Below, piece after piece: positions 62,720 to 64,000 of a DNA stretch of 64,000 nt. Within the stretch, counting starts at the first letter, position 1, and every line of letters starts with the position of its first letter. Under the pieces are notes generated by a model. That model had not been told where the DNA came from, searched no databases, and saw only the letters and a program-made list of their open reading frames with translations. Source of the stretch: Mycobacterium intracellulare ATCC 13950 (lineage in GTDB: Bacteria; Actinomycetota; Actinomycetes; Mycobacteriales; Mycobacteriaceae); the NCBI RefSeq assembly GCF_000277125.1, contig NC_016946.1, positions 5,208,001 to 5,272,000 of the forward strand, given 5' to 3'. The translations under genes and the position numbers were made by a program.

Positions 62720-64000
62720 GTGCCGAGCACCAACCCGTCCAAGTCGCCCTTGTCACGCCACACGCGCAGCAAGTCCTCGAACGCGTAAAAGCCGGGGCCG
62801 TACGGTTCGCCCAGGTGTGACCGGATGCCCTCTCCCCCGCCGCCGCCTTCGTTGTTGTAGTAGCCGGGTGTGCACTGGGCGTCGAACGCCGAGTTGTCGA
62901 CGGCGGTTTCCCGGATCGTCGCGCACCACTGCTCCTGGGCCGCCGCGCTGGGCTCCACGGTGGTCGCGCCCCGCTTCAACGCCTCGGCGATGATGTAGGC
63001 GATGTGCTCGCCCTGCAGCTCGTAGTTGGCGGCGATGTTGGCGGAGATGCCGACCTGGGTAAAACCGGTATAGAACTGGTTCGGGAAGCCGCGGCTGGTC
63101 ATCCCGTGCAGCGTCTTGTAGCCGTCGCGCCAGTGGTCGAACAGCGACAGCCCGTCGCGGCCCTCGATCGTCTCCATGGAATAGCGGCGGCTGATCTCGG
63201 TGGTGATCTCGAAGCCGCTGGCATAGATGATGCAGTCGACCTCGTACTCGACGCCGCCCGCCACCAGCCCCTTTTCGGTGATCCGTTCAACCCCTTTGGA
63301 ATCGGAGACGTCGACGAGGGTGACGTTGGGCCGGTTGAACATCGGCAGGTACTCGTCGTTGGACAGTGGCCGCTTGCACAGGAACCGGTAGTAGGGCTTG
63401 AGTGCCTCGGCGGTCTGCGCGTCCTCGACGATCACGTCGATGCGGCGGCGCAGCCGCTCCATCAGCTTGTAATCCTCTTCCTCGCGGATCGCCATGAACT
63501 GCTCGGGCGTCAGCGACGCGGGGTCGTCCAGCGCGAGCACCCGGGCCGCGGTGTTGCGCCCGAGTTCGGTCCAGAAGTCGCACACCAGGTCCGGCTGACC
63601 CAGCGCCATGCCCTCGAAGGTCCAGGAGTGGAAGTTGCGTTGCCGTTCCCGCTGCCAGCCCGGCCGCAACGATTTCACCCACTCCGGGTCGGTCGGCGCG
63701 TTGTTGCGTTCGTCGACGGTCGAAGGGGTGCGCTGAAAGACGTAGAGGTGCTGGGCGTCTCGGGCCAGGAACGGGACGATCTGGATCGCGGTGGCGCCGG
63801 TGCCGATGACGGCGACCCTCTTGTCGGCGAGCTTGTGCAGGTTGCCGCCGCTGTCCCCGCCGGTGTAGTCGTAGTCCCACCGCGACGAGTGGAACGCGTG
63901 GCCCTTGAAGTCCTTGATCCCAGGAATGCCGGGCAGTTTGGGCCGGTGGAAGGGGCCCGACGCCAGCACCACGAACCGGGCGCGGATGTCGTCGCCGCGG
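62716..64000 (-). CDS. Flavin-dependent Baeyer-Villiger-type monooxygenase (N-terminus outside window)
   Basis: The C-terminal ~427 residues of an FAD/NADPH monooxygenase, running off the right edge. The Baeyer-Villiger fingerprint FKGHAFHSSRWDYDY (FxGxxxHxxxW) is present, followed by the NADPH Rossmann motif VAVIGTGATAIQIVPFLA. Later VDCIIYASGFEITTE is also typical. The FAD motif lies outside the window. Such enzymes turn ketones into esters or lactones. It heads a coupled five-gene unit on this strand, so its product should be the start of the pathway. Confidence 0.93.
   Translation of the reverse strand, partial: RGDDIRARFVVLASGPFHRPKLPGIPGIKDFKGHAFHSSRWDYDYTGGDSGGNLHKLADKRVAVIGTGATAIQIVPFLARDAQHLYVFQRTPSTVDERNNAPTDPEWVKSLRPGWQRERQRNFHSWTFEGMALGQPDLVCDFWTELGRNTAARVLALDDPASLTPEQFMAIREEEDYKLMERLRRRIDVIVEDAQTAEALKPYYRFLCKRPLSNDEYLPMFNRPNVTLVDVSDSKGVERITEKGLVAGGVEYEVDCIIYASGFEITTEISRRYSMETIEGRDGLSLFDHWRDGYKTLHGMTSRGFPNQFYTGFTQVGISANIAANYELQGEHIAYIIAEALKRGATTVEPSAAAQEQWCATIRETAVDNSAFDAQCTPGYYNNEGGGGGEGIRSHLGEPYGPGFYAFEDLLRVWRDKGDLDGLVLGT

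Overview
This is a high-GC (roughly 70 %) actinobacterial chromosome segment, best read as a slow-growing non-tuberculous Mycobacterium, possibly close to the M. avium complex. The main support is gene order. Read right to left, with every strand flipped, the window follows the M. tuberculosis block Rv0116c to Rv0147: ldtA, oxyS, oxcA, fadD7, fusA2, Rv0121c, pepA, treS, mak, fbpC (antigen 85C), htdZ, fgd2, Rv0133, ephF, Rv0135c, cyp138, msrA, Rv0138 to Rv0142, Rv0144 to Rv0147. The Rv assignments rest on family, length, order and strand recalled from memory; no search was run.

Layout. 1-6017: aldehyde dehydrogenase fragment, LCP cell-wall ligase, two tandem SAM methyltransferases, a TetR regulator and a pirin. 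6169-14936: Dps, HhH-GPD protein, SnoaL-like and DUF427 proteins, a third methyltransferase, an epimerase/SnoaL pair, MsrA, CYP138 with a divergent TetR, a TOBE-domain protein and EphF. 14966-22977: an inserted lipid/redox block with a sulfotransferase, TetR plus DUF1214 protein, LLM oxidoreductase plus SRPBCC protein, a DesA3-like desaturase with its electron-transfer reductase and a divergent TetR, and an acidic protein. 23008-27852: GNAT protein, Fgd2, then hemerythrin, manganese catalase and GAF-ANTAR genes where M. tuberculosis has fadE1, then HtdZ. 28132-31420: small proteins, a phosphoesterase and a MarR-controlled ABC exporter. 31654-46363: the conserved core, including mycolyltransferase, trehalose/maltose-1-phosphate synthesis, oxalate metabolism and an L,D-transpeptidase. 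46474-51759: carboxylic acid reductase, a lipoprotein and a quinone-oxidoreductase-like enzyme. 51751-54290: a magnesium-sensing locus. 54479-64000: O-methyltransferase, a large SGNH acyltransferase, and a tightly coupled five-gene catabolic operon running off the right edge.

The most interesting locus is at 51751-54290, minus strand. A promoter-like TTGACG-N17-CACTAT precedes a sequence with the conserved blocks of an M-box (ykoK) Mg2+ riboswitch. After it come a 24-codon leader ORF with a very strong ribosome binding site, a 71-residue basic protein, and an Nramp-family transporter whose metal-site motifs are not the canonical DPGN and MPH. Together they suggest a Mg2+-controlled operon for an Nramp-related magnesium transporter.

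Other signals that protein-coding genes do not explain: paired GGTAC-N6-GTACC palindromes between cyp138 and its TetR; GTTCAC/GTGAAC palindromes at both starts of the desaturase-system divergon; a perfect palindrome over the LCP start codon; a 21-bp tandem repeat that copies the htdZ stop codon three times beside a 19-bp hairpin; three further strong hairpin terminators; and a 57-bp tandem duplication. No tRNA, rRNA, CRISPR array, insertion sequence or prophage gene was seen.
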